From the NCBI GenBank assembly GCA_013150915.1, contig JAADJE010000088.1, forward strand, positions 1-46,053: a stretch of 46,053 nucleotides of DNA, written 5' to 3'. The notes beneath the pieces are model-generated. The model was not told where the DNA came from. It saw only the letters and a list, made by a program, of their open reading frames with translations, and did no database searches. The position numbers were made by a program, and so were the translations under genes. The stretch comes from Gammaproteobacteria bacterium. GTDB lineage: Bacteria > Pseudomonadota > Gammaproteobacteria > BMS3Bbin11. Positions within the stretch are counted from its first letter, which is position 1, and each line of letters starts with the position of its first letter. Positions 19,722-27,932 of this stretch are shown here, piece by piece.

Positions 19722-19749
19722 TATGAGGGCACGGTTGGAAAAAAGTTCC
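19722..19749 (-). promoter_or_regulatory. Sigma-E/ECF-like promoter of hvfAXBC
   Basis: On the minus strand GGAACTT (19749-19743) is followed after 16 bases by TCATA (19726-19722), matching the RpoE-type -35/-10 arrangement. The predicted start would leave a leader of about 110 bases before hvfA. A six-bp stem CGTGCC/GGCACG (19714-19719/19728-19733) overlaps the -10 area, and an attaagg direct repeat lies upstream at 19768 and 19783. No sigma factor gene is in the window. The call rests on motif match only. Confidence 0.6.
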
Positions 19750-19826
19750 CAATTACGAATCATTTTTATTAAGGAACCTTTGATTAAGGTCCCTATAACG
19801 GCTGTCTGATACAAATAATGCGGAGT

Positions 19827-21269
19827 TTATAATGCAGGTAAATCAATATTATTCAAAATTTGTACTGGTTTTTCTCGCTGTGCGTCAGACCAGCTGAGTA
19901 TTGCATAAAAGCCGCGTATACGATTGACGTAGGCAACGGGTTCATAACCTCGAGCATAGCCGTAACGTGTTTTTTTATGCCATTCAGGCCTGGCCAGTAA
20001 GGGTAAATATTTCCTGACATCAATCCAGCTGTCTGGGTCATCTCCGGCTTTTTGTGTCAGGATACGTGCATCCTCCAGATGGCCGATGCCAATATTGTAA
20101 GCGGCCAGGGCGAGCCACAACCGATCAGGATCTGGAATTCGTGTGGGCAGGCTGTCAAGTAACAATCTAAGGTACTGCGATCCGCCTTTTATACTTTCTT
20201 CAGGGTTGCGACGGTCACTGATCTTAAGTCTTTTTGCCGTTGCATTGGTGAGCATCATAATGCCCCGAACGCCTGTCGGTGATACGGCATCAGCATTCCA
20301 GTGTGATTCCTGATAAGCCTGAGCGGCCAGTAAACGCCAGTCTATCCCTGCTTCCTCTCCAGCCCTGCGGAACATATCCTCATATTCGGGTAAGAGGTTA
20401 TTTATACGCTCCAGGAATTTCTTGGTATTAACATAATTGAATTTTGAGCTAGGGCCATAATAGTGGTCGAGTATTCGATCCAGTTTACCGCTGGATTTCA
20501 TTTCTTTCAGAAAGGTATTTGCCGCATCGATCAATGAGCGATCACTGGAAAGTGTAAACATCCAGGCGAGCTTGTCATCAGGCGGAAGGGAAAAGGCGAT
20601 ATTCAGGTCGGGGTAGAACTGGCGCACCACGGCAACAATGTTGGAATCTGCAATTGTTAGATCCAGTTTTTTTTCCCAGACACGTATAAGCAGATTCTCT
20701 GGTGTTTCATCAGCTGTTTCCTGCCATCGGAGTTCAGGATATCTTTTTTTTAATTTTTCCAGTCGCTCGACATGACTACTGCCGCTTGTAATCATGATAT
20801 TTCGCCCAATCAGGCTGGCTGCGTTGTGCGGTCTTTTTTTCCCACCACCACGAAATACGACCTGTTGTTTGATGGTTTGATATGGTGTGCTGAATGAAAA
20901 CTGTTTCTTTCTATCCTCTGTGATTGTGAGGCCTGCCGCGGCCATGTCTATACGAGCCGCTTTGAGTTCTGGCATTATCTTATCAAATTGATCCGTAAGT
21001 TTTACTTCTAATTCGACACCAAGATGGTTCGCAAACGCCCTGGCAAGCTCAAACTCAAACCCTCCCGTTCCTTGAGAATCTTTATAGTATGTCGTAGGAC
21101 CATTGAAGGTAATGATACTGAGTTTTCCCGCCGACTGAATTCTCTCAAGATGGTTTGCTTCCCAGGTGAATTCGAGAATGAGTACCGGGATTGATAATAA
21201 TACAGCAACCAGAATCCCAATTATTTGAATGCGTCGCAGACGCCTTTTTTGCGGGTTAGATTTGCTCAC
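19827..21269 (-). CDS. mltF: Membrane-bound lytic murein transglycosylase F
   Basis: A 480-residue two-domain peptidoglycan lyase. An N-terminal hydrophobic segment (residues ~14-32) is followed by an amino-acid-binding-protein (SBP_bac_3) module that opens with LERIQSAGKLSIITFNGPTTYY and includes GGFEFELARAFANHLGV and AAAGLTITEDRKKQFSFS. The C-terminal SLT domain (~residues 300-450) has the catalytic glutamate in AAQAYQESHWNADAVSPTGVRG-type text (QESHW), then IMMLTNATAKRL and LALAAYNIGIGHL. In E. coli the binding module is allosteric and responds to muropeptides. The gene is transcribed alone, facing away from ffs. Confidence 0.96.
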   Translation of the reverse strand: MSKSNPQKRRLRRIQIIGILVAVLLSIPVLILEFTWEANHLERIQSAGKLSIITFNGPTTYYKDSQGTGGFEFELARAFANHLGVELEVKLTDQFDKIMPELKAARIDMAAAGLTITEDRKKQFSFSTPYQTIKQQVVFRGGGKKRPHNAASLIGRNIMITSGSSHVERLEKLKKRYPELRWQETADETPENLLIRVWEKKLDLTIADSNIVAVVRQFYPDLNIAFSLPPDDKLAWMFTLSSDRSLIDAANTFLKEMKSSGKLDRILDHYYGPSSKFNYVNTKKFLERINNLLPEYEDMFRRAGEEAGIDWRLLAAQAYQESHWNADAVSPTGVRGIMMLTNATAKRLKISDRRNPEESIKGGSQYLRLLLDSLPTRIPDPDRLWLALAAYNIGIGHLEDARILTQKAGDDPDSWIDVRKYLPLLARPEWHKKTRYGYARGYEPVAYVNRIRGFYAILSWSDAQREKPVQILNNIDLPAL

Positions 21270-21584
21270 ACTGTTTTTATGGGGATGTGATTTTGTGCAT
21301 AATTGTATGGGAACTTAGCACATGAGTAATCGTGGATAGAAATTTATTATAGGCAATTTCTAAGCACTTGATTATGGGGTATTGAGATTACCACGCTTCG
21401 GTTCTCGCGACCAAAAGAGAGAGAGGGCCGTCACGCAGAAAATGCCGATAGGGAGCAATGACGGTTTCCTCTCTAAATAGTAGTGCAATTTTATCTTGAA
21501 ATTTTTTCCGAATCTACTGGTACAGATCATAAAGTCTCGCTAAAATCACATCTGCATTTCCCGTATCATTTGGAATGCTCTCTA
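21270..21584. other. Intergenic region between mltF and ffs with a degenerate palindromic repeat
   Basis: This 315-base gap has no credible gene. It must hold the mltF promoter (minus strand) and the ffs promoter (plus strand). Segment 21384-21464 resembles a decayed copy of the widespread repeat whose usual text is close to GAGATTGCCACGCTTCG...CAATGACGG: here gagattaccacgcttcgg is at 21384-21401 and caatgacgg ends at 21464. CCGTCA/TGACGG forms a stem at 21428-21433 and 21459-21464. Confidence 0.4.
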
Positions 21585-21701
21585 TGGCGGTGATGGTTGG
21601 CCCCCTTAACGACGATATGCAGTGAACCCGGTCAGATCTGGAAGGAAGCAGCCGCAGCTGCAGATTCGGGTGTTAGGGCAAGGCTGTCCTGATCCGCCAC
21701 C
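21585..21701 (+). ncRNA. ffs: 4.5S RNA of the signal recognition particle
   Basis: The universally conserved SRP domain IV is readable at 21622-21653: gtgaacccggtcag, then the GGAA tetraloop with ggaaggaagcagcc. The RNA ends pair as TGGCGG (21585-21590) with CCGCCA (21694-21699). The estimated length of ~117 nt fits the short Ffs RNA of gammaproteobacteria. Exact ends are uncertain by a few bases. It lies just before dnaX, a frequent arrangement. No strong terminator separates the two. Confidence 0.95.
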
Positions 21702-21757
21702 ATTCAGTGTTTCATGATGCTTTTAGAAGTTGCATCAGGATTCTTCCCGGATGTGTT

Positions 21758-23509
21758 ATGTCATATAAGGTTCTTGCACGAAAATGGCGTCCAGGCGACT
21801 TTAGCGAGGTTGTTGGTCAGCAACATATACTCCAGTCTCTGTCACACGCCCTCAATACCGATCGATTGCATCATGCCCTGCTATTTACCGGTACACGCGG
21901 TGTAGGCAAGACGACTATTGCGAGAATACTGGCCAAAGCACTGAATTGTGAACAGGGCATCAGTTCTACACCGTGTGGTAAATGTGGCTCCTGTATGGCC
22001 ATAGATGAAGGTCGTTATATTGACCTGATCGAGGTTGATGCGGCATCGAAAACCAAAGTCGACGACACGCGTGAATTACTGGATAACGTCCAGTATCTTC
22101 CTAGCAGTGGCCGTTACAAGGTTTATCTCATTGATGAAGTCCACATGCTTTCCCGAAGCAGCTTTAATGCATTACTGAAGACTCTGGAGGAACCACCGGA
22201 ACATGTCAAATTTCTACTGGCCACTACAGATCCACAGCAATTACCGGTCACGGTGTTGTCGCGTTGCCTGCAATTTAATCTTAAGCGGCTGAATATTTCA
22301 GAGATAAAATCACAGCTTGTCCGTATCCTTGAGACAGAAAAGATAGAAAGTGACGATGCGGCATTAGATTTATTGGCAACCAGTGCTGATGGCAGCATGC
22401 GGGATGGGCTTAGTCTATTGGATCAGGCCATCGCATTCGGCGCGGGTAAGGTATTCGGTGAAGATGTCAGAAGCATGCTTGGCAGTATCGAACAGCGTTA
22501 TATCCATGCACTGATTGAAAGTCTGGCAAATGATGATGCAGATGCCTTGTTCCGCGCTATAGATGATGCAGCAGACCGCAGTCCGGATTTCATGATGGTA
22601 TTGAATGAAATGCTTGGTGTTTTATACCATCTCTCACTGGTTCAGCTGGCCCCAGCCATTATCGAACAACGTAGATTAGACAGGGAATGGCTGGAAAAAA
22701 CCAGCAATAAATTCAGTGCCGAACAGTTACAACTGTTTTATCAGATATGTCTGACAGGTAAGAGAGACCTGCCGCTGGCACCTGATTCCAGAATGGGTTT
22801 CGAAATGCTTATGCTGAGAATGCTGGCTTTCCAGCTTGGTCCGACTGTATCGGCAGCGAGCACAGCTCCCGTTGCAGACGAGACCCAGGGCGGACACAAA
22901 TCCCGGGCAAGTCAACAGCCTGTTGTTCGGCAATCGCCCACACAGAGTAATGCTGCCTATTCTCAACCTGAATCAGGTATGAAGCCTCAAACTACCGCAG
23001 CACCGCTGAAATTAGACGTTCCAGCCGTTGTCTCTTCAGATGTCTCTACACAGGCAGATCAGATCAAGGAGCCGTCGCCGTTGCCGCCAGAAGGACAGGC
23101 AAGCACTGAGGCAGAATCTTCCGTCGCCAGCAAAGATTGGGCAGGGTTGATCGGTTCACTTTCTGTAACGGGGCTCACAAAACAACTGGCTTTACACATG
23201 GCACCAGAAGTTTGGAATGAAAAGCAACTTGAACTTCTTATGGATGTCGAACAGGAGGCAATCTATTCGTTAGCAAGGGAGAAAGAGCTGATTCATGCAT
23301 TGCAAAAAAAATTGGGCGGTACTGTCCAGGTCAGCATACGAATCGATACCTCTGCGACTGAGACACCCGCACAGCAAAAACAACGGCAGTCCAGAGAACG
23401 CCAGCAGTTGGCGGAACAATCCATAATGTCGGACAAATCAGTGACTAAAATGATCGAGGTATTTGGTGCCAGTATCTCACCGGCATCAATCAGACCGATT
23501 AGTAATTAA
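21758..23509 (+). CDS. dnaX: DNA polymerase III gamma/tau subunit
   Basis: A 583-residue clamp-loader ATPase. The AAA+ domain has Walker A GTRGVGKTT, the zinc-binding cysteines of CEQGISSTPCGKCGSC, Walker B LIDEVHMLS and the NALLKTLEEPP segment. The sensor region SADGSMRDGLSLLDQAIAF follows. After a Pro/Gln/Ser-rich linker (~residues 375-465) comes the tau C-terminal domain V from DWAGLIGSLSVTG onward. ATG 21758 starts the family text MSYKVLARKWRPGDF; an earlier in-frame TTG at 21707 would follow ffs closely. The E. coli slippery sequence at the gamma/tau boundary is absent. An A8 run at 23304-23311 lies much later. Confidence 0.97.
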   Translation: MSYKVLARKWRPGDFSEVVGQQHILQSLSHALNTDRLHHALLFTGTRGVGKTTIARILAKALNCEQGISSTPCGKCGSCMAIDEGRYIDLIEVDAASKTKVDDTRELLDNVQYLPSSGRYKVYLIDEVHMLSRSSFNALLKTLEEPPEHVKFLLATTDPQQLPVTVLSRCLQFNLKRLNISEIKSQLVRILETEKIESDDAALDLLATSADGSMRDGLSLLDQAIAFGAGKVFGEDVRSMLGSIEQRYIHALIESLANDDADALFRAIDDAADRSPDFMMVLNEMLGVLYHLSLVQLAPAIIEQRRLDREWLEKTSNKFSAEQLQLFYQICLTGKRDLPLAPDSRMGFEMLMLRMLAFQLGPTVSAASTAPVADETQGGHKSRASQQPVVRQSPTQSNAAYSQPESGMKPQTTAAPLKLDVPAVVSSDVSTQADQIKEPSPLPPEGQASTEAESSVASKDWAGLIGSLSVTGLTKQLALHMAPEVWNEKQLELLMDVEQEAIYSLAREKELIHALQKKLGGTVQVSIRIDTSATETPAQQKQRQSRERQQLAEQSIMSDKSVTKMIEVFGASISPASIRPISN

Positions 23510-23554
23510 TAGGCTAGTTGACCGACATTTACAGAACATAACAGGAGCATCAAT

Positions 23555-23878
23555 ATGAAAGGTGGATTGGGTAATATAATGAAGCAGGCTCAGGTCATGC
23601 AGGAAAAAATGCAGCAGGCACAGGAAGAGTTGGCACAGACTGAAGTTGAGGGTAGTTCAGGTGGCGGCCTGGTTACAATTACCATGACCTGTCGCCATGA
23701 TGTACGCAAGATTAGTATCGATGACGAATTGCTGAGCGAGGAAAAGGCCGTGCTTGAAGATCTGGTCGCTGCAGCAGTCAATGATGCAGTGCGCAAGGTT
23801 GAATTAACAACACAGGAAAAGATGTCCGGTATGACTGCAGGCTTGGGATTGCCATCCGGAATGAATCTTCCGTTCTGA
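23555..23878 (+). CDS. ybaB: YbaB/EbfC nucleoid-associated protein
   Basis: A 107-residue small DNA-binding protein. The family text is complete: [21 protein letters not shown] (coiled N-terminal helix), [26 protein letters not shown], and the C-terminal [17 protein letters not shown]. It forms tweezer-like dimers on DNA. AGGAG lies before ATG 23555. It sits between dnaX and recR as in most bacteria. Confidence 0.97.
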   Translation: MKGGLGNIMKQAQVMQEKMQQAQEELAQTEVEGSSGGGLVTITMTCRHDVRKISIDDELLSEEKAVLEDLVAAAVNDAVRKVELTTQEKMSGMTAGLGLPSGMNLPF

Positions 23879-23896
23879 TTCTTTTGTCCCGTTCAT

Positions 23897-24559
23897 ATGC
23901 CTGCGGCCCATGCCATTGAAAAGCTTAGAGCGGCGCTTGCCTGTCTGCCCGGAGTCGGTCCAAAATCTGCTCAACGTATGGCATATTATCTTATTGAGCG
24001 TAACCAGGAAGGTGCGAGGGGAATCGCATCTGCACTTTTGCACGCACTGGATTTAATACAGCATTGTCGGCGCTGCAACAACCTCAGTGAAAGTGAACTC
24101 TGTCCTCTTTGCACTTCACCTTCACGTAAGCATTCGCAACTGTGTATCGTTGAGACCCCGGCAGACCTTGAAGCCATAGAACAGACAGGAAGCTACAAGG
24201 GCTGCTATTTTGTACTGATGGGAACCATTTCGCCACTGGATGGTATCGGCCCTGATGATCTTGGTGTTGACCGCCTCCTTGAGGTGTTGGAAGAATTTGT
24301 TATTGAAGAAATAATTCTTGCAACTAACCTCACCGCAGAAGGTGAAACGACAGCGGAATACCTTGTCGACCTGCTTGCAGGAAAGGAAGTCGCCAGAGAT
24401 ATAAATATTACCCGCATTGCCCGCGGTGTGCCGGTGGGTGGAGAGCTGGAATATATTGATCGCAACACGGTTGCACGCGCAATAAATGAGCGACAGAGAG
24501 TAGAAGCAACCGGGGAAACAAGATTGAGTATATACAGCGACGGGAAAGGTAATCACTGA
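23897..24559 (+). CDS. recR: Recombination mediator protein RecR
   Basis: A 220-residue RecR, part of the RecFOR pathway that loads RecA at gaps. Order: helix-hairpin-helix LACLPGVGPKSAQRMAYYL, zinc finger CRRCNNLSESELCPLC, Toprim domain LCIVETPADLEAIEQTGSYKG, and the C-terminal GVPVGGELEYIDRNTVARAI. It is about 20 residues longer than E. coli RecR, owing to a C-terminal extension after the conserved end (RQRVEATGETRLSIYSDGKGNH). Last gene of the dnaX-ybaB-recR operon, followed by a terminator at 24695. Confidence 0.97.
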   Translation: MPAAHAIEKLRAALACLPGVGPKSAQRMAYYLIERNQEGARGIASALLHALDLIQHCRRCNNLSESELCPLCTSPSRKHSQLCIVETPADLEAIEQTGSYKGCYFVLMGTISPLDGIGPDDLGVDRLLEVLEEFVIEEIILATNLTAEGETTAEYLVDLLAGKEVARDINITRIARGVPVGGELEYIDRNTVARAINERQRVEATGETRLSIYSDGKGNH

Positions 24560-24694
24560 CTGTGTAGAATGAATCCTTCAGGTGTTTCACTACTTCGTTC
24601 AGACCGTTTTCACACAGTCCACTGTTTGTATACTATTACATCCGATAACCTGTTTGAAGAGTCCGCCGAGGCCAGCGATTCTTACCGTTTTATG

Positions 24695-24724
24695 CCTCTC
24701 CTGGAATGAGAGGTTTCTTAATTT
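24695..24724 (+). terminator. Intrinsic terminator after recR
   Basis: Stem CCTCTC (24695-24700) with GAGAGG (24708-24713), seven-base loop, followed on the plus strand by TTTCTTAATTT. It lies 135 bases past the recR stop and just before the convergent M48 gene. The stem is short, so strength is moderate. Confidence 0.65.
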
Positions 24725-25976
24725 AACCTGAGGACTGAAGGTGTTTGATACGAATCGAGGCCGGTGGGTGGGAATCATAAAATGCCGAAAAGACCGGATC
24801 CGGTGTCAGGGTATTGGCATTGTCACGGTATAATTTTAATAATGCGGAAATGAGGTCCCTGGCGTCGGCATTTTCACGTGCATAGTCATCGGCCTCAAAC
24901 TCGTGTTTGCGTGAGAACCACGCGCTGACTGGCTGAATGAAAAATATGAATACGGGACCTGCCATCATAAATAACATTAAAGCAGCGTGGTTCGATGCAG
25001 TGGTTATTCCCAGACCCTGGTAGAACCAGTCCTGCTGCATCAGCCAGCCGAGTAGCGCTAGCGCAAGCAGGCTGATGAGAAAAAATATACTTATACGCTT
25101 AATGATATGGCGGCGTTTGAAATGGCCCAGTTCATGCGCCAGTACGGCAACGATTTCATCTGAACTGAGGGTATCCAGCAGGGTATCAAAGAATACGACG
25201 CGCTTGGATTTACCCAGTCCAGTAAAATAGGCATTGCTGTGCGCAGACCGGCGTGAACCGTCCACAACGAATAATCCCTTAACCTTGAAACCGGTTCGTT
25301 GCATGAGTTCGGCGACACTTTTGCTGACAGATTCATCTTGCAGGGGTTCGAACTTGTTGAACAAAGGGGCTATCCAGATGGGGTAGATAATCATGGCAAG
25401 CAGATTGAAAGCCATCCAGGTTAGCCACAGGTACAACCACCAGAGTTTGCCGCTGGCCTGCATTAACCACAGGGCCACAAAGAGCAATGGCACGCCAATG
25501 ATCAGAAAAAGTGCGGTCTGTTTGATTAAATCCGTGAAATACAGGGCAGGAGTGGTCTTGTTGAAGCCAAAACGGGCTTCAAGTCCGAAGGTTTTATATA
25601 AGGCAAAAGGCATCTCCAGTACCGCGCCAACGAATATGGTCGTAATAATGAAAAATACACCAACCAGCAACGGCTGTTCCAGCAACTGTCGGCTCAGGTC
25701 ATCAATCAGTTGGAGTCCGCCACCGAGGGTGAATGCAAGCAGGATAAGTGCGGAATAGATGCCGTTAACCAACCCTAGACGAGTGCGCGCAATGGTGTAA
25801 TCCGCTGCTTTTCGATGAGTGCTGAGGTCAATCTGCTCGCTAAAAATATCGGGTACCGAATCACGATGTTGCTGTATATTCTGTATTTGACGCCTGCTTA
25901 ACCAGAATTCAGTGATCAACATGGCCGTTAGTGCGAAAAGAAAGAGGACAGTTAATGTGTTCATAAGGGGGTTCAA
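24723..25976 (-). CDS. M48-family zinc metalloprotease (Ste24/CAAX-like)
   Basis: A 417-residue membrane protease. The zinc site is HELGHF (in AVLAHELGHFKRRH) with the third ligand in EFEADDYA, and the N-terminal M48 extension contains LPFALYKTFGLEARFGFNKTTP-type text (here EMPFALYKTFGLEARFGFN). VDGSRRSAHSNAYFTGLGKSKRVVFFDTLL is characteristic of the Ste24-like group. There are about seven membrane segments. In gammaproteobacteria this protein commonly neighbours orn, as here. Bacterial substrates are unknown. Its upstream region is a heptad-repeat island. Confidence 0.93.
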   Translation of the reverse strand: MNPLMNTLTVLFLFALTAMLITEFWLSRRQIQNIQQHRDSVPDIFSEQIDLSTHRKAADYTIARTRLGLVNGIYSALILLAFTLGGGLQLIDDLSRQLLEQPLLVGVFFIITTIFVGAVLEMPFALYKTFGLEARFGFNKTTPALYFTDLIKQTALFLIIGVPLLFVALWLMQASGKLWWLYLWLTWMAFNLLAMIIYPIWIAPLFNKFEPLQDESVSKSVAELMQRTGFKVKGLFVVDGSRRSAHSNAYFTGLGKSKRVVFFDTLLDTLSSDEIVAVLAHELGHFKRRHIIKRISIFFLISLLALALLGWLMQQDWFYQGLGITTASNHAALMLFMMAGPVFIFFIQPVSAWFSRKHEFEADDYARENADARDLISALLKLYRDNANTLTPDPVFSAFYDSHPPASIRIKHLQSSG

Positions 25977-26027
25977 TTTTCAGATTTCAAGCCTCAAGTA
26001 TTCAGTATTGATACTTGAAAGTTGAAA
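25972..26027. repeat. Seven-base periodic repeat island 3 (between M48 protease and orn)
   Basis: Eight degenerate heptads in register: ttcaatt, ttcagat, ttcaagc, ctcaagt, attcagt, attgata, cttgaaa, gttgaaa. The left and right halves are complementary in character, and TCAAGTAT (25994-26001) pairs perfectly with ATACTTGA (26011-26018). The island covers the divergent promoter gap, overlapping the first codons of the M48 gene by five bases. Confidence 0.6.
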
Positions 26028-26110
26028 CTATTTATTCCAGTAGAGCGGATAATACATTATCCTTTCAGTCAAATTGATACTTTCCCCACGAAACAACAGG
26101 ATATTATTCT

Positions 26111-26659
26111 ATGCCACAGGATCCCAATGCACTGGTCTGGATTGATCTGGAAATGACAGGTCTGGATCCGGACACAGACAGAATTATTGAAATGGCCACT
26201 ATCATCACAGATTCAGACCTGAATGTTCTGGGGGAAGGTCCTGTCATGGCCATCCATCAGTCCGACGAATATCTTGATGCCATGGATGAATGGAACACCC
26301 GAACCCATGGCAAAACTGGACTGACCGAACGGGTAAAAGCATCTAAAATTACAGAATTGGATGCGGAGAATGAAACACTGGAATTCATCCGTGAGTTTTG
26401 TCCACGCAACAAATCTCCCTTATGCGGCAACAGTATCTGTCAGGATCGCCGTTTTCTCTATCGTTATATGCCGCAACTGGAATCCTGGTTGCATTACAGA
26501 AATCTTGATGTTAGCTCTGTGAAAGAACTGGCTAAACGCTGGCACCCTGAGATCTATAATGGGTTCAGCAAGAAAAACACCCACAAGGCACTGGACGACA
26601 TTCGTGAGTCGATTGATGAACTTAAATATTTCAGGCGAGCCTTCCTCAAGCTGAAATAA
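26111..26659 (+). CDS. orn: Oligoribonuclease
   Basis: A 182-residue DEDDh exoribonuclease that degrades very short RNAs and the c-di-GMP product pGpG. Exo motifs are [18 protein letters not shown] (residues ~11-28), [17 protein letters not shown], and [18 protein letters not shown] at the end. Length and spacing match the family exactly. Adjacent to the M48 protease on one side and queG on the other, as in many gammaproteobacteria. A weak hairpin before a T6 run occurs about 25 bases downstream. Confidence 0.98.
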   Translation: MPQDPNALVWIDLEMTGLDPDTDRIIEMATIITDSDLNVLGEGPVMAIHQSDEYLDAMDEWNTRTHGKTGLTERVKASKITELDAENETLEFIREFCPRNKSPLCGNSICQDRRFLYRYMPQLESWLHYRNLDVSSVKELAKRWHPEIYNGFSKKNTHKALDDIRESIDELKYFRRAFLKLK

Positions 26660-26806
26660 ATTAGGCCGAAGGGTATGCATATTCCATGGGCATTTTTTGC
26701 AGGATAGCTGCACTTCCCTTGCGGCCACGAGTACCGAAGCTGGGCAATATCGTCAGGTGAATGGGAGAATTGTTGAGCCCTTAACTCAATTTAGTCTGTC
26801 TCCTAT

Positions 26807-27913
26807 TTAAATTGCAGGCGTATCACGCCGACAATTCTGCCCCCTTATGGCCCAGCTAATGTGTTCTGCAACCATTCCCGAAGCCGATGACAGTTTTTCC
26901 TTCAGTGTTTTTACGGTATCAGGATCATAAGCGGCATTGCCCAGCGCAACAGCAATATTTCGCTGCCAGTGCTGATAACCGATGCGTCTTATGGGCGAGC
27001 CTTCCAGATTTTTCATAAATTCGGATTCGTTCCAGCTAAAGAGATTCAGTAATGCCGTGTCATCCAGCCCGTGTCGAGGTTGAAAGTCAGCTTCTTTCGA
27101 CAGTTTTCCAAAACGGTTCCAGGGGCAGCAGAGCTGGCAGTCATCACAGCCATAAATTCGGTTGCCGAGCAGGGGGCGGAGTTCCTCCTTTATGACCCCT
27201 TTATATTCGATAGTCAGGTAGGAAATACACCGTCGAGCATCGACCTGATAGGGTGCAATGATGGCATGTGTTGGGCAGATATCGATACAGGTCTGGCAAG
27301 TGCCACAGTGTTCTTCAACAGCATTATCGACCGGCAGGGGTAGATTAGTGTAGATCTCACCAAGAAAAAACCAGGATCCGGCCTGACGGTTAATCAAATT
27401 GCTGTGCTTGCCGATCCAGCCTATACCTGCCTTTTCTGCCAGTGCCTTTTCCAGCACCGGGGCTGAATCAGTGAAAACCCGGTAGTTGAAGCCCTCCAGT
27501 TCTGTCTGGATACGCTGTACCAGTTTCTGTAGACGCGAACGTATAAGCTTATGGTAGTCGCGTCCCAGGGCATAGCGTGAAATGTAGGCGCGGTCTATTT
27601 TCTTTAGTTGATCTATGGCTGTTTTTACCTCATGCGGCAGATAGTCCATGCGCACGGATATGATACGAGTAGTTCCGTTAAGCAACGCATCAGGTCGGCT
27701 ACGTTTAAGGCCATGCCTGGCCATATATTCCATTTCGCCGTGATAATTCATCTCTAACCAGTACTGCAGGTGATTTTCTGCTTTTTGCAGAGAGATATCC
27801 GTAATCCCGACCTGCTGGAAGCCCAGTTCCTGTCCCCACAGTCGTATTTGCCGTGTCAGGTCGGTTAGCTCGACAGCTAATAGATTATTAGCAGAATGTG
27901 TCTTGGGTTTCAT
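26807..27913 (-). CDS. queG: Epoxyqueuosine reductase
   Basis: Cobalamin- and iron-sulfur-dependent enzyme that reduces epoxyqueuosine to queuosine in tRNA. QueG text: WGQELGFQQVGITD, YHGEMEYMARHGLKRSRPD, YALGRDYHKLIRSRL, DSAPVLEKALAEKAGIGWIGKH. Two ferredoxin-like clusters are CGTCQTCIDICP and the CDDCQLCCPWN set. A C-terminal HEAT-like segment follows. ATG 27913 (368 residues) is given; an ATG at 27934 would add seven residues, and its codon interlocks with the nnrD ATG on the other strand in one CATG palindrome. Neither has a convincing ribosome binding site. It is divergent from nnrD, as in E. coli. Confidence 0.95.
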   Translation of the reverse strand: MKPKTHSANNLLAVELTDLTRQIRLWGQELGFQQVGITDISLQKAENHLQYWLEMNYHGEMEYMARHGLKRSRPDALLNGTTRIISVRMDYLPHEVKTAIDQLKKIDRAYISRYALGRDYHKLIRSRLQKLVQRIQTELEGFNYRVFTDSAPVLEKALAEKAGIGWIGKHSNLINRQAGSWFFLGEIYTNLPLPVDNAVEEHCGTCQTCIDICPTHAIIAPYQVDARRCISYLTIEYKGVIKEELRPLLGNRIYGCDDCQLCCPWNRFGKLSKEADFQPRHGLDDTALLNLFSWNESEFMKNLEGSPIRRIGYQHWQRNIAVALGNAAYDPDTVKTLKEKLSSASGMVAEHISWAIRGQNCRRDTPAI

Positions 27914-27932
27914 TTGTCGTATGATACCGGTC

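Noticed and set aside
19604-19732. N-terminal extension of HvfA from an upstream ATG at 19732
   Set aside because: The extra 43 residues precede an intact signal peptide and overlap the predicted promoter -10 and leader; ATG 19603 has its own GAGGAA site.
24122-24556. 144-codon minus-strand ORF opposite recR
   Set aside because: Shadow of a fully recognisable recR on the other strand; its text matches no family.
26660-26700. Intrinsic terminator after orn
   Set aside because: The stem before the T6 run is only three or four pairs with a bulge, too weak to call.
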